Translations under genes and position numbers: made by a program
Notes under the pieces: generated by a model
What the model was told of the DNA's origin: nothing
Database searches by the model: none
The model's input: the letters and a program-made list of their open reading frames with translations, nothing else
Shown here: positions 63,310 to 64,000 of the stretch, one piece after another
How positions within the stretch are numbered: position 1 is the first letter of the stretch
Layout: every line of letters begins with the position of its first letter
DNA from: Streptomyces sp. 2114.4
Lineage (GTDB): Bacteria > Actinomycetota > Actinomycetes > Streptomycetales > Streptomycetaceae
Direction of reading: 5' to 3'
DNA length: 64,000 nt
Assembly: GCF_900187385.1 (NCBI RefSeq)
Contig: NZ_FYEY01000001.1
Location: 2,914,001 to 2,978,000, forward strand

Positions 63310-64000
63310 ATGACGGAACAGAGGAACGGTACGGACATGGCCGAGCGCACGAACGGCACCCGCCCGGCACAGGCCGCCGAGGCCCGCGTCCCCACGGTGA
63401 TCGCGGACGATCTGCACATCGTCTACCGCGTCTACGGCACCGGCGCGGGCAAGGGCAGCGCCACCGCGGCGCTGAACCGCATCGTGCGCCGCAAGCCCTC
63501 CACGGGGGTACGCGAGGTGCACGCGGTCAAGGGCGTCTCCTTCACCGCCTACCGCGGCGAGTCGATCGGCCTGATCGGCTCCAACGGTTCGGGCAAGTCG
63601 ACGCTGCTCAAGGCGGTCGCCGGCCTGCTGCCCGCCGAGCGCGGCAAGGTCTACACCCACGGCCAGCCCTCGCTGCTGGGCGTCAACGCGGCCCTGATGA
63701 ACGACCTGACCGGCGAGAAGAACGTCCTGTTGGGCGGCCTGGCCATGGGCATGAGCCGCGAACAGGTCCGCGAGCGCTACGACGGCATCGTCGACTTCTC
63801 CGGCATCAACGAGAAGGGCGACTTCATCTCGCTGCCGATGCGCACCTACTCCTCCGGCATGGCCGCCCGCCTGCGGTTCTCCATCGCCGCGGCCAAGGAC
63901 CACGACGTCCTGATGATCGACGAGGCCCTGGCCACCGGCGACCGCAGCTTCCAGAAGCGCTCCGAGGCCCGCATCCGCGAACTGCGCAAGGAAGCCGGCA
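63310..64000 (+). CDS. ABC polysaccharide/teichoic acid exporter ATPase (TagH type), cut by window end
   Basis: About 230 codons of an ABC ATPase. A 30-residue leader precedes IADDLHIVYRVYGTGAGKGS. Walker A GLIGSNGSGKSTLLKAVAGL is near residue 90. The signature YSSGMAARLRFSIAAAKDHD near 180 and Walker B VLMIDEALATGD match the Wzt/TagH group, whose signature carries SSGM rather than LSGG. A C-terminal polymer-binding domain, if present, lies outside the window. ATG at 63310 follows the permease stop by 4 bp; ATG at 63337 is an alternative. Confidence 0.88.
   Translation, partial: MTEQRNGTDMAERTNGTRPAQAAEARVPTVIADDLHIVYRVYGTGAGKGSATAALNRIVRRKPSTGVREVHAVKGVSFTAYRGESIGLIGSNGSGKSTLLKAVAGLLPAERGKVYTHGQPSLLGVNAALMNDLTGEKNVLLGGLAMGMSREQVRERYDGIVDFSGINEKGDFISLPMRTYSSGMAARLRFSIAAAKDHDVLMIDEALATGDRSFQKRSEARIRELRKEAG

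Overview
The window looks like a Streptomyces chromosome. Base composition is very GC-rich, GTG and TTG starts are common, and ATGA/GTGA gene overlaps are frequent. Gene content and order match what I know of the S. coelicolor core region from about SCO2948 to SCO3000: yqgE, murA, hupA, malic enzyme, a helD-like helicase, a sigma/anti-sigma pair, nnaR-narK, ssrA-smpB, ftsEX, prfB, two Ser/Thr kinases, a sugar importer and galE. Synteny is from memory; no database was searched.

Region by region. (1) 1-8.2 kb: a partial YqgE/AlgH gene, murA, and a leftward ABC importer operon (binding lipoprotein, two permeases, ATPase). A GntR/UTRA regulator and a HAD phosphatase diverge from it. (2) 8.2-16.8 kb: hupA, a malic enzyme whose promoter carries two palindromes, an apparent unannotated small RNA near 10.45-10.58 kb, a HelD-type RNA polymerase-associated ATPase, an ECF sigma/zinc anti-sigma pair, a CGNR zinc-finger protein and a methyltransferase. 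(3) 16.8-24.4 kb: the nitrate regulator nnaR (HemD-like plus winged helix) and narK, an N-terminally truncated DUF5753 protein with its DUF397 partner, a DUF4232 lipoprotein, and a divergent LysR/MFS pair whose MFS gene ends one base from tmRNA. (4) 24.4-38.4 kb: ssrA and smpB, a C-terminal processing protease, ftsX-ftsE, a tiny zinc-ribbon membrane protein, a repeat-rich LAETG wall protein, prfB, two receptor-like kinases, and an FHA-FtsK/SpoIIIE-type ATPase. (5) 38.4-42.6 kb: a sugar ABC importer without its own ATPase, as is usual when MsiK serves several importers. One permease has a large extracytoplasmic insertion that looks like an SdrD/Cna-B-type beta domain.

(6) 43-64 kb is a cell-surface glycopolymer region. 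It holds two methyltransferases, a GT2-TagF fusion, two more GT2 enzymes, a galE-like epimerase, small accessory genes, a YfhO-GtrB-GtrA trio, an exported PIG-L deacetylase with a beta-propeller-like tail, a TetR regulator, and a TagG/TagH-type polymer exporter cut by the window end. Together these suggest synthesis, export, sugar decoration and possibly deacetylation of a teichoic-acid-like polymer. The trio resembles the lipid-linked three-component glycosylation systems known from Bacillus and other Gram-positives.

The best leads for something new are the structured small-RNA locus upstream of the malic enzyme, the permease with the inserted beta domain, the YfhO-GtrB-GtrA/deacetylase module beside TagF and TagGH, and the paired operator-like sites around the TagG promoter. 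No CRISPR array, insertion sequence, rRNA, tRNA or prophage was seen.
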